In this document: piece after piece, positions 47,684 through 57,560 of the stretch
Layout: each line of letters opens with the position of its first letter
Position numbering within the stretch: the stretch's first letter is position 1
Assembly (NCBI GenBank): GCA_913063325.1
Contig: CAJXYE010000002.1
Location: 62,001-126,000 of the forward strand
Direction of reading: 5' to 3'
DNA length: 64,000 nt
Origin: an uncultured Colwellia sp.
GTDB lineage: Bacteria; Pseudomonadota; Gammaproteobacteria; Enterobacterales; Alteromonadaceae
Notes under the pieces: model-generated
The model's input: only the letters and a program-made list of their open reading frames with translations
Databases searched by the model: none
What the model was told of the DNA's origin: nothing
Translations under genes and position numbers: made by a program

Positions 47684-48532
47684 ATGGCAATTACTGCTGC
47701 AATGGTTAAAGAATTACGTCAACGCACAGCTGCGGGCATGATGGATTGTAAAAAAGCGCTACAAGAAGCTGATGGTGATATGGAACTTGCGATTGAAAAT
47801 ATGCGTAAGAACGGCCAAGCAAAAGCGGCTAAAAAAGCAGGTAACATCGCTGCTGAAGGCGCAATTTTAATTAAAACTACTGATGGCATTGCCGCATTAG
47901 TTGAAGTTAACTGTCAAACTGATTTCGTAGCAAAAGATGATAACTTCTTAGGTTTTGCTAATGAAGTTGCTGATGCTGCACTTGCTTCAAAAGTAACAAT
48001 CGAAGAGCTACAAGCACAATTCGAAGAAAAGCGTATTACGCTTGTGACTAAAATTGGTGAAAACATCAATATTCGTCGCGTAGAATATGTTGAAGGTGCT
48101 AACTTAGCATCATATAGCCATGGCGCTACTATCGGTGTTGTTGTTGCTGGTGAAGGTGATGCTGAAGCTCTTAAGCATATTGCTATGCACGTTGCTGCAA
48201 GTAAGCCTGAGTTCTTAACTCCTGATGACGTTCCTGCTGATGTTGTTGCCAATGAAAAGCGCATTCAAATTGAAATGGCGATGAACGAAGGCAAGCCTGA
48301 AGAAATCGCTGAGAAGATGGTTACAGGCCGCATGAAGAAATTTACAGGTGAAGTTTCTTTAACTGGTCAAGCTTTCATCATGGAACCTAAGAAAACTGTT
48401 GGTGTTATTCTTAAAGAGAAAGGTATCTCTGTTTCTAACTTCGTACGTTTAGAAGTTGGTGAAGGTATTGCGAAAAAAGAAGAAGATTTTGCTGCTGAAG
48501 TAGAAGCACAAATTGCTGCTGCTAAAGCCTAA
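47684..48532 (+). CDS. tsf: translation elongation factor Ts
   Basis: A 282-residue nucleotide exchange factor for EF-Tu (283 in E. coli). The N-terminal UBA-like domain [37 protein letters not shown] is diagnostic, followed by the [19 protein letters not shown]-type core and the C-terminal module. GGAATTAA-type purines precede the ATG. It is co-transcribed with rpsB through a hairpin and followed by a terminator. Confidence 0.99.
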   Translation: MAITAAMVKELRQRTAAGMMDCKKALQEADGDMELAIENMRKNGQAKAAKKAGNIAAEGAILIKTTDGIAALVEVNCQTDFVAKDDNFLGFANEVADAALASKVTIEELQAQFEEKRITLVTKIGENINIRRVEYVEGANLASYSHGATIGVVVAGEGDAEALKHIAMHVAASKPEFLTPDDVPADVVANEKRIQIEMAMNEGKPEEIAEKMVTGRMKKFTGEVSLTGQAFIMEPKKTVGVILKEKGISVSNFVRLEVGEGIAKKEEDFAAEVEAQIAAAKA

Positions 48533-48656
48533 TTCTTCTTATTTGAATGACTAACTTCGTTGCATTTACTTTTCTACTTAGTTACATATAGCTATATGAG
48601 CCTAAGTTGAAAAAGTTCAAACGTCTTGTTCTTTATTCAATTAAATTGAATTATCG

Positions 48657-48686
48657 AAAAACGTCTACCTAGGTAGGCGTTTTTTT
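48657..48686 (+). terminator. intrinsic terminator of rpsB-tsf
   Basis: AAAAACGTCTACC pairs with GGTAGGCGTTTTT (one T-G pair) around a short TA loop, followed by a T run. It lies about 125 bp after the tsf stop. Confidence 0.88.
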
Positions 48687-48707
48687 ATGCCATAAGTTTA
48701 ATATTTG

Positions 48708-48713
48708 TATAAT
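48708..48713 (+). promoter_or_regulatory. possible -10 element of a pyrH leader transcript
   Basis: A perfect TATAAT 110 bp before the pyrH ATG, placed between two terminators. No good -35 hexamer is spaced correctly, so support is limited. A TTGACT at 48734 with TATTAA 19 bases later is an alternative promoter. Confidence 0.3.
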
Positions 48714-48767
48714 AAAATAGAGTTTTTTCAGTTTTGACTATCGTGTCTGCGCTAAACGTATTAAAAT

Positions 48768-48798
48768 AGCCGCGGTCTTTTGACCTCGGCTTTTTTTG
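48768..48798 (+). terminator. second terminator/attenuator-like hairpin upstream of pyrH
   Basis: AGCCGCGGTC (48768-48777) pairs with GACCTCGGCT (48782-48791), nine pairs and one C/T mismatch, loop TTTT, followed by seven Ts. It ends 42 bp before the pyrH start codon. It is a second stop after the rpsB-tsf terminator 110 bp upstream, or an attenuator if a promoter lies between them. The 308-bp tsf-pyrH gap holds only these elements. Confidence 0.8.
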
Positions 48799-48840
48799 TG
48801 CTTCAATTTTATTACTTTAACCGCGACAGGAATTTTCCCT

Positions 48841-49569
48841 ATGACAACCAATCCAAAACCTGCTTATCGACGAATTCTATTAAAACTCAGTGGTGAAGCA
48901 CTGATGGGTGACGAGGGTTTTGGTATCGATCCAAAAGTACTTGATCGTATGGCTCAAGAAATAAAAGAGCTGGTTGAAATGGGCATCCAAGTTGGTCTAG
49001 TTATTGGTGGAGGCAATTTATTTCGCGGTGCTGGTTTAGCCGAAGCCGGAATGAACCGCGTTGTAGGCGACCAAATGGGCATGCTTGCTACCGTAATGAA
49101 CGGCTTAGCAATGCGTGATGCACTACATCGCGCTTTTGTAAATACTCGTTTAATGTCTGCTATTGATTTAGCGGGTGTATGTGAGCGTTATAATTGGGCA
49201 AATGCTATAAGCTTATTAAAATCTGGCCGCGTCGTGATTTTCTCTGCGGGTACAGGGAATCCATTTTTTACTACTGATTCTGCTGCTTGTTTACGTGGGA
49301 TAGAAATTGAAGCGGATGTGGTCTTAAAGGCAACTAAAGTAGATGGGATTTATTCAGAAGATCCAGTTAAAAACCCTGAAGCAGAGCTTTATAGCGAGTT
49401 AAGCTATGATGAAGTGCTTGATAAAGAATTAAAAGTGATGGACCTAGCTGCCTTTACATTAGCGCGAGATCATAATATGCCGATTCGCGTATTTAACATG
49501 AATAAACCAGGTGCGTTGAAATCTGTCATTATGGGCGGTAGTGAAGGTACTGTAATTACAAACAAGTAA
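48841..49569 (+). CDS. pyrH: uridylate kinase (UMP kinase) PyrH
   Basis: A 242-residue amino-acid-kinase-fold enzyme phosphorylating UMP to UDP (241 in E. coli). Motifs: [68 protein letters not shown] and [13 protein letters not shown]. The start is ATG 48841 with AGGAA upstream; an earlier in-frame non-ATG start would extend into the terminator and is rejected. It is followed by frr, as in E. coli. Confidence 0.98.
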   Translation: MTTNPKPAYRRILLKLSGEALMGDEGFGIDPKVLDRMAQEIKELVEMGIQVGLVIGGGNLFRGAGLAEAGMNRVVGDQMGMLATVMNGLAMRDALHRAFVNTRLMSAIDLAGVCERYNWANAISLLKSGRVVIFSAGTGNPFFTTDSAACLRGIEIEADVVLKATKVDGIYSEDPVKNPEAELYSELSYDEVLDKELKVMDLAAFTLARDHNMPIRVFNMNKPGALKSVIMGGSEGTVITNK

Positions 49570-49662
49570 CGTTTTGATACTTAAGCCAAAGCTAATTACT
49601 ATTTAGACAAGGTGAAATAAATTTCGGCTTAAGTTAACTTGATAATATTAGGAATAATAATC

Positions 49663-50220
49663 GTGATAGATGAAATAATTGAAGATGCTCAAGACCGTAT
49701 GGGCAAAAGTATTGAAGCTTTAAAAAGCAGTTTGACTAAAATCAGAACTGGCCGTGCTCATGCCTCATTATTAGATAATATTGTCGTTGAGTATTACGGT
49801 ATGGATACCCCTTTAAACCAAGTCGGTAATATATCGGTGCCAGATGCACGTAATCTTTCAATTACTGTATTTGATAAAGGTATGATTTCTGCTGTTGAAA
49901 AAGCTATTATGAAGTCTGACCTAGGTTTGAACCCACAATCCAATGGCACCTTGATTCGTATTCCATTACCGCCACTTACTGAAGAGCGTCGTAAAGACCT
50001 TGTGAAAGTTGTTCGTGGTGAGGCTGAAGGCGGTAAAGTTGCTATTCGTAATATTCGTCGTGACGCAAACTCTGACTTTAAGAGCTTATTAAAAGAAAAA
50101 GAGATCAGTGAAGATGAACATCATCAAGCTGAAGATTCAATTCAAAAAATCACTGATGTTTATGTCAAGCAAGTTGATGAAGTACTTGAGAAAAAAGAAA
50201 CTGAATTAATGGAAATATAA
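49663..50220 (+). CDS. frr: ribosome recycling factor
   Basis: From GTG 49663 the protein has 185 residues, identical in length to E. coli RRF. AGGA at 49650-49653 gives proper spacing. An in-frame ATG at 49639 would add an unrelated hydrophobic stretch and is rejected. Motifs: [76 protein letters not shown]. With EF-G it splits post-termination ribosomes. Confidence 0.97.
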   Translation: MIDEIIEDAQDRMGKSIEALKSSLTKIRTGRAHASLLDNIVVEYYGMDTPLNQVGNISVPDARNLSITVFDKGMISAVEKAIMKSDLGLNPQSNGTLIRIPLPPLTEERRKDLVKVVRGEAEGGKVAIRNIRRDANSDFKSLLKEKEISEDEHHQAEDSIQKITDVYVKQVDEVLEKKETELMEI

Positions 50221-50236
50221 GTTAGTCTATTAAAAT

Positions 50237-50276
50237 AACGCCATGTTACTTATATGAGTCAACGGGCGTTTTTTCT
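50237..50276 (+). terminator. weak terminator after frr
   Basis: AACGCC near 50237 can pair with GGCGTT near 50265, extended by GTT/AAC across bulges, followed by TTTTTT. The loop is long, so efficiency is probably low and partial read-through into uppS is likely. Confidence 0.5.
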
Positions 50277-50398
50277 TAATAGCGATTATCCCCATGCCAT
50301 TGAAGGGCACGCTACCTTATACATCTAGGTCGGTGGAGGGGATATAAATTTAATGACTTAAATAATTAATGGAAAATTGTTAAGTGGATAACTTTTAA

Positions 50399-51163
50399 GT
50401 GGAAAATACCGAAGTCTTAGCTGAACAAGCTGATAATAAAAACACTCCTCAACATGTTGCTATCATCATGGATGGTAATGGTCGTTGGGCGCAGCTTCAA
50501 GGTAAAGGGCGAGTAGCAGGGCATAAGGCTGGCGTAGAATCAGTGCGGGCTGTTGTTGCTAGTGCACGAAAATCTAATGTTAAAGCGTTAACTCTTTTTG
50601 CTTTTAGTAGTGAAAATTGGCAACGTCCAGCAAAAGAAGTTAGTGTGTTAATGGATTTGTTTATGTACGTATTAACTAAAGAAGTTAAACGATTACATAA
50701 GCATAATATTCGCTTTCAAGTCGTAGGAGACTTAAGTCGGTTTTCTGATAAATTACAGAAAAATATTGCCAAGTCGGAGCAATTGACTGCAGGTAATACT
50801 GGTTTGGTTTTATCCATTGCAGCTAACTATGGCGGTCGATGGGATATTGCTCAAGCAGCAAAAAAACTAGCAAGCGATGTTCAACAAGGTACTATTTCAC
50901 TTGATGATATCAATGAAGAAACGCTTAATGAACATACCTGTTTAGCTAACCTCCCTACATTAGATCTGCTTATCCGAACTGGTGGAGACTTCCGTATTAG
51001 CAACTTCCTTTTATGGCAAGCAGCTTATGCAGAGCTTTATTTTACCGACATTTTATGGCCAGACTTTAATGAAAAACAATTTGAAGAAGCAATAAACTGC
51101 TTTGATCGGCGTGAACGACGATTTGGCAAAACCGGTGAGCAGGCGAGAAACGAAAAAATATAG
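50399..51163 (+). CDS. uppS: undecaprenyl diphosphate synthase (cis-prenyltransferase)
   Basis: A 254-residue enzyme extending farnesyl diphosphate to the C55 carrier for peptidoglycan and O-antigen. Motifs: [26 protein letters not shown] (catalytic Asp), [13 protein letters not shown], and the C-terminal [27 protein letters not shown]. The start is GTG 50399; another GTG 15 bases upstream is closed by a stop after four codons. No strong ribosome site is visible. It precedes cdsA. Confidence 0.96.
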   Translation: MENTEVLAEQADNKNTPQHVAIIMDGNGRWAQLQGKGRVAGHKAGVESVRAVVASARKSNVKALTLFAFSSENWQRPAKEVSVLMDLFMYVLTKEVKRLHKHNIRFQVVGDLSRFSDKLQKNIAKSEQLTAGNTGLVLSIAANYGGRWDIAQAAKKLASDVQQGTISLDDINEETLNEHTCLANLPTLDLLIRTGGDFRISNFLLWQAAYAELYFTDILWPDFNEKQFEEAINCFDRRERRFGKTGEQARNEKI

Positions 51164-51297
51164 TAGTAAATAATAAAACAAAGAAAGTCTCAGTCAGAAA
51201 AATATAACTAATAACAGTAAGCCGAGTAAAGTGCTCCGAGCTTACCTGACTAACCATTAGTCCATTACAACTATCTACTAAAATAAAAGGGTAGCCC

Positions 51298-52161
51298 TTG
51301 TTAAAACAACGAATTATAACGGCTTTAATCTTAGCACCAGCCGCAATTTCCGCTATTTTCTATTTACCTATTACTTACTTTGCCACACTTCTCATGGTTA
51401 TTATCGCTATAGGCGCGTGGGAGTGGGCCCGCTTTATGGGCATAACTAATACATTACAACGTTTAGCATATGCTGCAGTGACCACTATGCTAGTGGCTCT
51501 GTTATGGTTTTTATTACCTGTAGATGATTCATGGTTTCTTGTCTCAGGCGTACAGCATGAGATTACCTCAATACTTTGGTTAGGTGTTATGTGGTGGCTG
51601 TTTGCTGCAGTGTTAATGCTTTCATATCCAAAATCAAATGTTTTTTGGGCTAAAAACAACTTCATCATTGCAGTGTTTGGTTGGCTAACTCTAGTGCCTA
51701 CTTGGCTTGCGTTTATGGTTTTGCGTACAAACAACTATATGATAGATGAGTTCCAGGGTGCGCAATTGTTGATGTACTTATTTATGCTGGTCTGGAGCGC
51801 TGATGTAGGAGCCTATTTTGTTGGTAAATCATTTGGTAAGCATAAACTTATGCCTAATGTTAGTCCGGGGAAAACAATTGAAGGTTTTTTAGGTGGCGTC
51901 ATTTGTGCTGCAATTCTAACCGTGGTAGTTGGTCTATCTTTAGAATGGACTAGTGAGCGCTATATAACGGCTTTATTAGTTACCTTGTTGATCACAACTA
52001 TATCTGTTTTAGGTGATCTAACTGAAAGTATGTTTAAACGTCAAGCGGGTGTAAAAGATAGTGGTACTATACTGCCCGGTCACGGCGGGATTTTAGATAG
52101 AATTGATAGTTTAACGGCAACTGCACCTGTTTTTGCTCTTTGTTACCTATTGCTTGCTTGA
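51298..52161 (+). CDS. cdsA: phosphatidate cytidylyltransferase CdsA
   Basis: A 287-residue inner-membrane enzyme making CDP-diacylglycerol from phosphatidate and CTP (285 in E. coli). About eight hydrophobic segments. The family signature KRQAGVKDSGTILPGHGGILDRIDSL is complete, together with NVSPGKTIEGFLGG. TTG start at 51298 with AAAGGG upstream. It lies between uppS and dxr. Confidence 0.96.
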   Translation: MLKQRIITALILAPAAISAIFYLPITYFATLLMVIIAIGAWEWARFMGITNTLQRLAYAAVTTMLVALLWFLLPVDDSWFLVSGVQHEITSILWLGVMWWLFAAVLMLSYPKSNVFWAKNNFIIAVFGWLTLVPTWLAFMVLRTNNYMIDEFQGAQLLMYLFMLVWSADVGAYFVGKSFGKHKLMPNVSPGKTIEGFLGGVICAAILTVVVGLSLEWTSERYITALLVTLLITTISVLGDLTESMFKRQAGVKDSGTILPGHGGILDRIDSLTATAPVFALCYLLLA

Positions 52162-52209
52162 TCATATTTTAATTTTCTAGCATTTCGATAAATTAATTGG
52201 GGTAGATGC

Positions 52210-53427
52210 GTGTCTAAACGTCAACTTTGTATTTTAGGTTCAACGGGCTCTATAGGTTGTAGCACTCTCGATGTAGTGCGACTTCACCCTGATAGGTTTC
52301 AAGTCATTAGTTTAGCTGCTCATACTAACGTTGATGCAATGCTTGAACAATGCCTTGAGTTCAAACCTCAGCAAGTGGTACTCGTTTCCAGTGAACATGC
52401 TGCTTTGCTTTCTCAAAGGCTCAATGACGCTAATGTAAATGATATTAGCGTACTTTGTGGTGAACAAGCTTTAATTGATATAGCCAAGTGTCCAGCATCC
52501 GATACAGTGATGGCTTCTATTGTCGGAGCTTCTGGGTTGATGCCAACGTTAGCAGCAGTTAATGCCGGTAAACGTGTTCTTTTAGCAAATAAAGAAGCCT
52601 TAGTGACATCTGGCGCCATTTTTATGGCTGCGGTAAAAGCTTCCGGTGCACAATTGTTACCCATCGATAGTGAACACAATGCCATATTTCAATGTTTACC
52701 TTCAGGACAACAAGATGAAATAGGTGAATGCCAACTTTTATCCAATGGCATCAGTAAAATATTGCTCACTGGATCTGGCGGGCCTTTTAGAACAAGAGCT
52801 ATAGATACACTAGAATCAGTGACTCCTTCACAAGCATGTAAGCATCCTAACTGGGATATGGGTCGAAAAATATCAGTTGATTCAGCCACTATGATGAATA
52901 AAGGTCTTGAGTTTATCGAAGCTAAATGGCTTTTCAATGTTGAGGCTGAAGATATACAAGTGGTACTACACCCTCAAAGTACGATACATTCAATGGTGCA
53001 ATATAAAGACGGCTCGGTTATCGCTCAAATGGGCAACCCTGATATGCGTACGCCCATTGCTCATGCATTAAGTTTTCCTGAACGGATTGAGTCAGGAGTC
53101 CCCCCGCTAGACTTTTTTAATACGCCATCTTTTGAATTTCAGCAGGTAGATTTTTTAAGGTACCCCAACTTAAAGTTGGCTATAGATGCCTGTAAACAAG
53201 GACAAGCGGCTTGTACTGCGCTAAATGCGGCTAATGAAATAGCGGTCGCTGCATTTTTAGACGAAAAAATAAAATTTACCGATATATTTAAAATAAATGA
53301 AACTTCTGTGAATAAATTTGTCTCACAACAGGTGGGTAATATTAATGAGGTCATCGCTCTTGATAAGCAAGTGCGGAAATTTGCACAATCCTTATTAGCT
53401 GAATTTAATACGAATGGACGTCTGTAA
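52210..53427 (+). CDS. dxr: 1-deoxy-D-xylulose 5-phosphate reductoisomerase
   Basis: A 405-residue MEP-pathway enzyme (IspC). N-terminal NADPH-binding [15 protein letters not shown], then NKEALVTSG, metal/substrate site [20 protein letters not shown], the flexible loop [24 protein letters not shown] and [25 protein letters not shown] start at 52210 with GGGG purines upstream. Gap to rseP is 21 bp. Length close to E. coli (398). Confidence 0.97.
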   Translation: MSKRQLCILGSTGSIGCSTLDVVRLHPDRFQVISLAAHTNVDAMLEQCLEFKPQQVVLVSSEHAALLSQRLNDANVNDISVLCGEQALIDIAKCPASDTVMASIVGASGLMPTLAAVNAGKRVLLANKEALVTSGAIFMAAVKASGAQLLPIDSEHNAIFQCLPSGQQDEIGECQLLSNGISKILLTGSGGPFRTRAIDTLESVTPSQACKHPNWDMGRKISVDSATMMNKGLEFIEAKWLFNVEAEDIQVVLHPQSTIHSMVQYKDGSVIAQMGNPDMRTPIAHALSFPERIESGVPPLDFFNTPSFEFQQVDFLRYPNLKLAIDACKQGQAACTALNAANEIAVAAFLDEKIKFTDIFKINETSVNKFVSQQVGNINEVIALDKQVRKFAQSLLAEFNTNGRL

Positions 53428-53448
53428 TGCGTAAGGGTAATAAGTAAC

Positions 53449-54807
53449 ATGGTTGATTTTTTATGGAACCTAACATCTTTTGTTATTGCTTTGGGTATTT
53501 TAGTCACGGTACATGAATATGGTCATTTTTGGGTCGCAAGGAAAAATGGGGTAAAAGTTGAACGATTCTCTGTGGGCTTTGGTCGAGCATTATGGCGAAA
53601 AACGGGAAAAGATGGCACTGAGTATGTTTTGGCTATGATACCTCTTGGTGGCTATGTCAAAATGCTAGATGAGCGTGTTGATGATGTTCAACCTGAAGAT
53701 AAAGATAAAACCTTTAACAATAAAACGGTTTACCAACGCATAGCCATTGTGGCCGCTGGGCCTATGGCCAACTTTATCTTTGCCTTGTTTGCTTTTTATC
53801 TAATGTTCCTAATTGGTGTACCCAGTGTAAAGCCTGTTATTGGGCAAATCGCACCCAGTTCAATAGCCGGCCAAGCGCACTTAGTTGAGGGTAGTGAGAT
53901 AGTAAGTGTTTCTGGTAACACTACACGTGACTGGCAAGATGTTAATCTGGCACTTATTGCTGAAATCGGCAGTGAAAAGATTGAATTTAAAACTAAAAGT
54001 GATGGCAGTCAATACGTAAAAACTTATGTGTTAGACACAACAAATTGGCATTTTTCTCCAGAAAAGACTTCAGCATTAGCTAGTTTAGGTATTACCCCTT
54101 TCAGACCGAAAGTACATAACGAATTAGCTGTCGTCGTAGATGAAAGCCCAGCAGCAATAGGCGGCTTATTAGTTGGAGATAAATTAGTTGCTGTTGGTGA
54201 CATCCAAACAGCTGATTGGTTAACGTTCGCCAAAGAAATTAAACTATTTCCAGAACAAGAGGTCCTAATAACCATCAACCGTAATGACGAACTGTTAACT
54301 TTACCGGTAATACCTAACAGTATTGAGCAATCAGGCAAAAAAGTTGGTTATATTGGTGTTGCACCTAAAGCAGATGCTTGGCCGAAAACATTGTTAATAG
54401 AATTAAGTTATGGCCCGATTGATGCGATAAATGAAAGTGCACAACGAACCTGGAATTTGACCACTTTAACGTTCAGTATGATTGGTAAACTTATTACTGG
54501 TGATGTTTCTGTTAAAAATTTAAGTGGTCCAATTGGAATTGCGCAAGGTGCAGGAAGCAGTGCAGAGCATGGTTTTGTATATTTTCTAGGCTTTTTAGCC
54601 TTAATTAGTATTAATTTGGGAATAATTAACCTTTTACCGCTTCCAGTACTTGATGGCGGGCACTTACTCTATTATGTTATAGAGCTTTTTACAGGGAAAG
54701 AAGTGCCGACAAAAGTACAAGAGGCAGGATTTAAATTTGGAGCATTGGCTCTATTAATGTTGATGGCTATTGGTTTGTTCAACGATTTTAGTCGAGTTTT
54801 AGGTTAA
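53449..54807 (+). CDS. rseP: site-2 metalloprotease RseP
   Basis: A 452-residue intramembrane zinc protease that cleaves the anti-sigma factor RseA after DegS, releasing sigma-E (450 in E. coli). The HExxH site is in the first helix (VTVHEYGHFWVARKNG, about 17-32), two periplasmic PDZ domains follow (about 115-300), and the third metal ligand is in INLLPLPVLDGGHLLYY. Four membrane segments are expected. It lies before bamA, a sigma-E target, as in E. coli. Confidence 0.97.
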   Translation: MVDFLWNLTSFVIALGILVTVHEYGHFWVARKNGVKVERFSVGFGRALWRKTGKDGTEYVLAMIPLGGYVKMLDERVDDVQPEDKDKTFNNKTVYQRIAIVAAGPMANFIFALFAFYLMFLIGVPSVKPVIGQIAPSSIAGQAHLVEGSEIVSVSGNTTRDWQDVNLALIAEIGSEKIEFKTKSDGSQYVKTYVLDTTNWHFSPEKTSALASLGITPFRPKVHNELAVVVDESPAAIGGLLVGDKLVAVGDIQTADWLTFAKEIKLFPEQEVLITINRNDELLTLPVIPNSIEQSGKKVGYIGVAPKADAWPKTLLIELSYGPIDAINESAQRTWNLTTLTFSMIGKLITGDVSVKNLSGPIGIAQGAGSSAEHGFVYFLGFLALISINLGIINLLPLPVLDGGHLLYYVIELFTGKEVPTKVQEAGFKFGALALLMLMAIGLFNDFSRVLG

Positions 54808-54902
54808 ACAGATTAAAAATTTCACTGCTTGTTAGGCTACTTGAAACGTCTGGCATGTGTAGTTAACGGTTTAATAAAAAGAAGTAACGAAGTTTATAAT
54901 TT

Positions 54903-57443
54903 ATGATCATGAAAAAAATTGCCTTTGCCCTCTTATTAGGCGCACTAGGAGCATCAACACAAAATGCACAAGCTGGAACAGGCTTTCAAGTTAAAGACAG
55001 TAAAGTTAAAGGTCTTCAACCGGTAGTATTAGGTACACCAGTACCCAACGCTCAAGCTGCACCAAGCTTTCAAGTTGAAGACATCGAAGTTAAAGGTCTA
55101 CAGCGTGTTGCCTTAGGCGCAGCATTAACTCATATCCCTTTCAATGTTGGTGATAAGCTCAACGACTTTCGAATTTCACAATCGATAAAGGCTTTGTATC
55201 AAGCAGGGCACTTTAATGATATTCGGGTTTATCGTGATGGTAATCGCCTTGTGTATCGCGTCAGAGAACGAGAAACAATAAGTGAAATAATTTTTGATGG
55301 TAATAGCGATCTTAAAGACGAGCAGTTAAACGAAAGTCTTGATGGCAGTAACATACGGGTGGGCGAGACTCTTGACCGTACTGTTATCTCAGGCATCGAA
55401 ATGGGTTTAGAGAACTTTTATCATAGTGTCGGTAAATATAATGCAAAAGTTACCGCTAAGATTACCCACTTACCAAGAAATAGAGTTAATTTAGAGTTCA
55501 CTTTTGTAGAAGGTGATTCTGCTTCTATAAAGCAAATTAATATTGTCGGCAATGAGGTCTTTTCTGATAGCGAAATATTGGACAAGATCGAGCTAACGTA
55601 TGATTCGCCATGGTGGGATTTTATGGCGCAAGATAGATATCAGAAGCAAACGTTACAAGGAGATATGGAAACAATAAACAGTTACTATCTCAATCGTGGC
55701 TATTTACGCTTTAAAGTTGACTCTACTCAAGTATCGATGACACCTAATAAAGAAGCGGTATATATTGCCCTTAATGTGAGTGAAGGTGACACTTATAAAG
55801 TTAGTGAAGTTGATTTTGTCGGTGATATGGCTGGTTTTGAAAGTACTATTCGTGCTATCAACCCACTGCAAGCAGGTGAATTATATAACGGCGCTGAGGT
55901 AACTTATACTGAAGAAGTTATCAGTAAATTTCTTGGACGTTATGGTTATGCTTACCCTAAAGTAACAACTAGACCCGAAATTAATGATGAAGACAATACC
56001 GTTAAACTGTCAATTTCAGTTGATCCCGGAAAGCGAGTTTATGTTAACCGGATAAACTTTACCGGTAATCATGTTACTGCTGATAGTGTGTTACGTCGAG
56101 AAATGCGACAAATGGAAGGTGCTTGGTTATCTAATGGTGTGGTTGAGTCTTCAAAGTCTTGGCTAATGCGATTGCCTTACATGGAGACTGTTGAGTTTGA
56201 AACTAAGCAGATAGAGGGAGAAGATGATTTAGTTGACATCGACTTTACTGTTAAAGAGCAAGCGTCGGGTTCATTTAATGCAGGTATCGGTTACGGCTCT
56301 GAAACAAAGTTAAGTATCAATGCCGGTATACAACAAAATAATTTCCTAGGAACCGGTAATCAACTCGGTTTTAATATAGCTAAAAACTATTATCAAAAAA
56401 GTGCCACTGTTTCATATACCGACCCTTACTTTACCGTTGATGCAGTTTCGCTTGGTGGCCAAATCTATTACAGTGAATACGATGCCGGCAATGCCAATAT
56501 GGTTGAATATAATAATAAAACCTTTGGTTTAGGGCTTAACTGGGGTTTTCCTGTTAACGAATATCTACGTTTAAATTTTGGTGTTGGTTGGAAGTATAAC
56601 CAAATATCACAGTTACAAGCGTATGACCAAATTCAAAATTTTTACGATATCTATGCTGATCCTAATGATCCTGATGGACAATTAGCTTTTAAAACCTTGG
56701 ACTTAAATGCAGGTTTATCGAGAAGCACATTAAACCGAGGTACCTTCCCAACGGCAGGCTCACAGCAACGACTTAATGTTAAAATGACTTCGCCAAAATC
56801 TGATCTACAATATTTTAAAGTAAATTATGATGCTAAATTTTATTTCCCATTAACACGTAGTCAAAAGTGGTCATTCTTAACACGTATACAATTTGGCTAT
56901 GCTAATGGTTATGGAACAGTTGATGGTAATGACCAATTACTACCTTTCTGGGAGAATTTTAGTGCCGGTGGTGCAGATACTTTACGTGGCTTTGAAAATA
57001 ATACCATTGGCCCTCGCGCGATTTATAGAAGCCCACAAAAAATCCCTGGAGGCTGTTGTTTAGGGCCTGATAATGATTCTATTGGCATATCACAAAGTTC
57101 TGTCGGTGGTAATGCGATGGCGCTTGCCGGCTTAGAATTGATCGTACCAACACCTTTTTTAGATGAAAGTTACTCAAACAGCGTACGGACAAGTCTTTTT
57201 GTCGATGCGGGTAATGTTTGGGATACAGAATTTAATTTGGAGAGTTATGAGGATTTGGCACCGTATGAATATGATAAAATTGATGATTTTTCAGATCCAA
57301 GTCGTTTTCGTAGCTCTGCGGGTTTATCTATCCAGTGGTTATCACCCATGGGACCAATGATTTTCAGTTTTGCTAAATCAATTCGAGAAGAAGAAGGTGA
57401 TGATTCATCATTCTTTAGCTTTAATATCGGAAAAACATTTTAA
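54903..57443 (+). CDS. bamA: outer-membrane protein assembly factor BamA
   Basis: An 846-residue Omp85 protein (810 in E. coli). Signal peptide about 1-24 (ending NAQA), five POTRA domains (to about 450), then a 16-strand barrel. The L6 motif LRGFENNTIGP and the family ending (SFNIGKTF, C-terminal Phe) are intact. Residues 21-48 and 49-76 are a tandem duplication of the segment leading into POTRA1. A Cys-Cys pair (718-719) replaces the spaced cysteines of E. coli L6. ATG 54903 has better ribosome-site spacing than ATG 54909. It inserts beta-barrel proteins with BamBCDE. Confidence 0.97.
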   Translation: MIMKKIAFALLLGALGASTQNAQAGTGFQVKDSKVKGLQPVVLGTPVPNAQAAPSFQVEDIEVKGLQRVALGAALTHIPFNVGDKLNDFRISQSIKALYQAGHFNDIRVYRDGNRLVYRVRERETISEIIFDGNSDLKDEQLNESLDGSNIRVGETLDRTVISGIEMGLENFYHSVGKYNAKVTAKITHLPRNRVNLEFTFVEGDSASIKQINIVGNEVFSDSEILDKIELTYDSPWWDFMAQDRYQKQTLQGDMETINSYYLNRGYLRFKVDSTQVSMTPNKEAVYIALNVSEGDTYKVSEVDFVGDMAGFESTIRAINPLQAGELYNGAEVTYTEEVISKFLGRYGYAYPKVTTRPEINDEDNTVKLSISVDPGKRVYVNRINFTGNHVTADSVLRREMRQMEGAWLSNGVVESSKSWLMRLPYMETVEFETKQIEGEDDLVDIDFTVKEQASGSFNAGIGYGSETKLSINAGIQQNNFLGTGNQLGFNIAKNYYQKSATVSYTDPYFTVDAVSLGGQIYYSEYDAGNANMVEYNNKTFGLGLNWGFPVNEYLRLNFGVGWKYNQISQLQAYDQIQNFYDIYADPNDPDGQLAFKTLDLNAGLSRSTLNRGTFPTAGSQQRLNVKMTSPKSDLQYFKVNYDAKFYFPLTRSQKWSFLTRIQFGYANGYGTVDGNDQLLPFWENFSAGGADTLRGFENNTIGPRAIYRSPQKIPGGCCLGPDNDSIGISQSSVGGNAMALAGLELIVPTPFLDESYSNSVRTSLFVDAGNVWDTEFNLESYEDLAPYEYDKIDDFSDPSRFRSSAGLSIQWLSPMGPMIFSFAKSIREEEGDDSSFFSFNIGKTF
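54963..55130 (+). repeat. 84-bp in-frame tandem duplication in bamA
   Basis: Units 54963-55046 and 55047-55130 encode NAQAGTGFQVKDSKVKGLQ and NAQAAPSFQVEDIEVKGLQ followed by related tails of nine residues. The second unit has the canonical start of POTRA1; the first carries extra substitutions. The duplication also repeats the AQA signal-peptidase site. Confidence 0.9.
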
Positions 57444-57560
57444 ATTTTTAAAATGTAGATTTTTATCTGCATAAAATAAATTAATCTTGCTATATTGTCC
57501 GACTAAAATATTTATCCGTATTAATAGCAAGTAATAAATAATAATTAAAGGGGAAGAACA

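Noticed and set aside
48796-48840. An upstream in-frame extension of pyrH beginning within the T run of the terminator.
   Set aside because: It would encode [15 protein letters not shown], absent from the UMP kinase family, and overlaps the terminator; ATG 48841 has a proper ribosome site.
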